This document shows positions 23,982 through 24,227 of a DNA stretch of 24,227 bases, in pieces (the first letter of the stretch is position 1; every line of letters starts with the position of its first letter). Origin of the DNA: Thecamonas trahens ATCC 50062 (taxonomy: Eukaryota > Apusozoa > Apusomonadida > Apusomonadidae); the NCBI RefSeq assembly GCF_000142905.1, contig NW_013657630.1, positions 56,605-80,831 on the forward strand. Direction: 5' to 3'. Under the pieces are notes generated by a model, which was not told the origin of the DNA, made no database searches, and saw only the letters and a program-made list of their open reading frames with translations. Position numbers and translations under genes: made by a program.

Positions 23982-24227
23982 CCATGGATCCTGTGTAGAG
24001 GGCGGGATGTGGCGATGTGGCCATGATCCTGGTCATGATCATGGTGGTGGTCATGGTCATGGCCATGGAGGTGGTGGTGGTGGTGGTCATGGTCATGGCC
24101 ATGGTGGCGGTGGGGGGAACAAGGGCCGGTGCTGAGGACCAGACGTGGTGTAGGGGCTGGCCAGAGACCCTCAGATCCGACGAGGGTATTAATCGGGGTA
24201 GGCCTGTGCATGGCCCACCCACTGTGG
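23982..24227. other. Upstream region of the coiled-coil gene, repeat-rich
   Basis: It contains the GGTCAT/GGTGGT array described separately. Open frames on the minus strand here are His/Asp or Met/Thr runs produced by the repeat and are not credible genes. Confidence 0.6.
24026..24115. repeat. GGTCAT / GGTGGT / CATGGC short tandem array
   Basis: Interleaved GGTCAT, GGCCATGG and GGTGGT units; GGTCATGGTCATGGCCATGG occurs twice, at about 24051 and 24087. It lies just upstream of the 23981 start codon. Confidence 0.85.

Noticed and set aside
23941-24222. Met/Thr-rich and His/Asp-rich minus-strand frames, resembling a metal-binding His-rich protein
   Set aside because: Produced entirely by the GGTCAT/GGTGGT repeat in competing frames, with no flanking conserved sequence.

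Overview
The window is very GC-rich nuclear DNA from a unicellular eukaryote. It encodes a proteasome beta subunit split by a GT-AG intron, a CHCH mitochondrial-type protein, a deubiquitinase, an OGT-like TPR glycosyltransferase and a receptor with kinase-homology domains. Codon third positions are strongly G/C, proteins carry long Ala, Ser and Pro runs, and intergenic DNA is full of short repeats. There are no operons, Shine-Dalgarno sites or rRNA/tRNA genes. My best guess is a free-living heterotrophic flagellate such as an apusomonad (Thecamonas-like); this rests on gene content and composition, not on a database match. A 99-base N run (13880-13978) marks a scaffold gap.

Layout, left to right. 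(1) 1-1635, plus: 3' part of an Ala-rich coiled-coil protein ending in a CxxC module like those of flagellar QRICH2/DUF4795 proteins. (2) 1640-6631, minus: a large single-pass receptor with an extracellular solute-binding-protein-like domain, a TM segment, kinase-like domain 1, a degenerate class III cyclase-like domain and kinase-like domain 2. Both kinase domains lack the HRD aspartate. (3) 7165-9402, minus: a TPR + GT41 (OGT/SPINDLY-type) glycosyltransferase with a signal peptide. (4) 9996-10250, minus: a small twin-CX9C protein. (5) 10320 to about 14013, minus: a ubiquitin-specific protease with an N-terminal MABP-like region, its 5' end broken by the gap. (6) 14381-15265, minus: a coiled-coil protein. 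(7) 15453-16646, plus: proteasome subunit beta-6 (PSMB1/PRE7), one intron. (8) 16742-17230, minus: a small two-TM protein. (9) 18125-21075, plus: a membrane-anchored GH9 glycosidase with one frame break. (10) 21405-21799, plus: a broken piggyBac transposase C-terminus. (11) 21888-23981, minus: an Ala/Ser-rich coiled-coil protein.

The genes do not form one pathway; this looks like an ordinary compact protist gene neighbourhood. Two genes concern ubiquitin-proteasome function (the USP and PSMB1). Several products are predicted to enter the secretory route or face outward (receptor, GT41, GH9). The most unusual items are the solute-binding receptor with two kinase-homology domains flanking a cyclase-homology domain, the GT41 enzyme with a signal peptide, and the MABP-like/USP fusion. 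I found no CRISPR array, plasmid or phage system.
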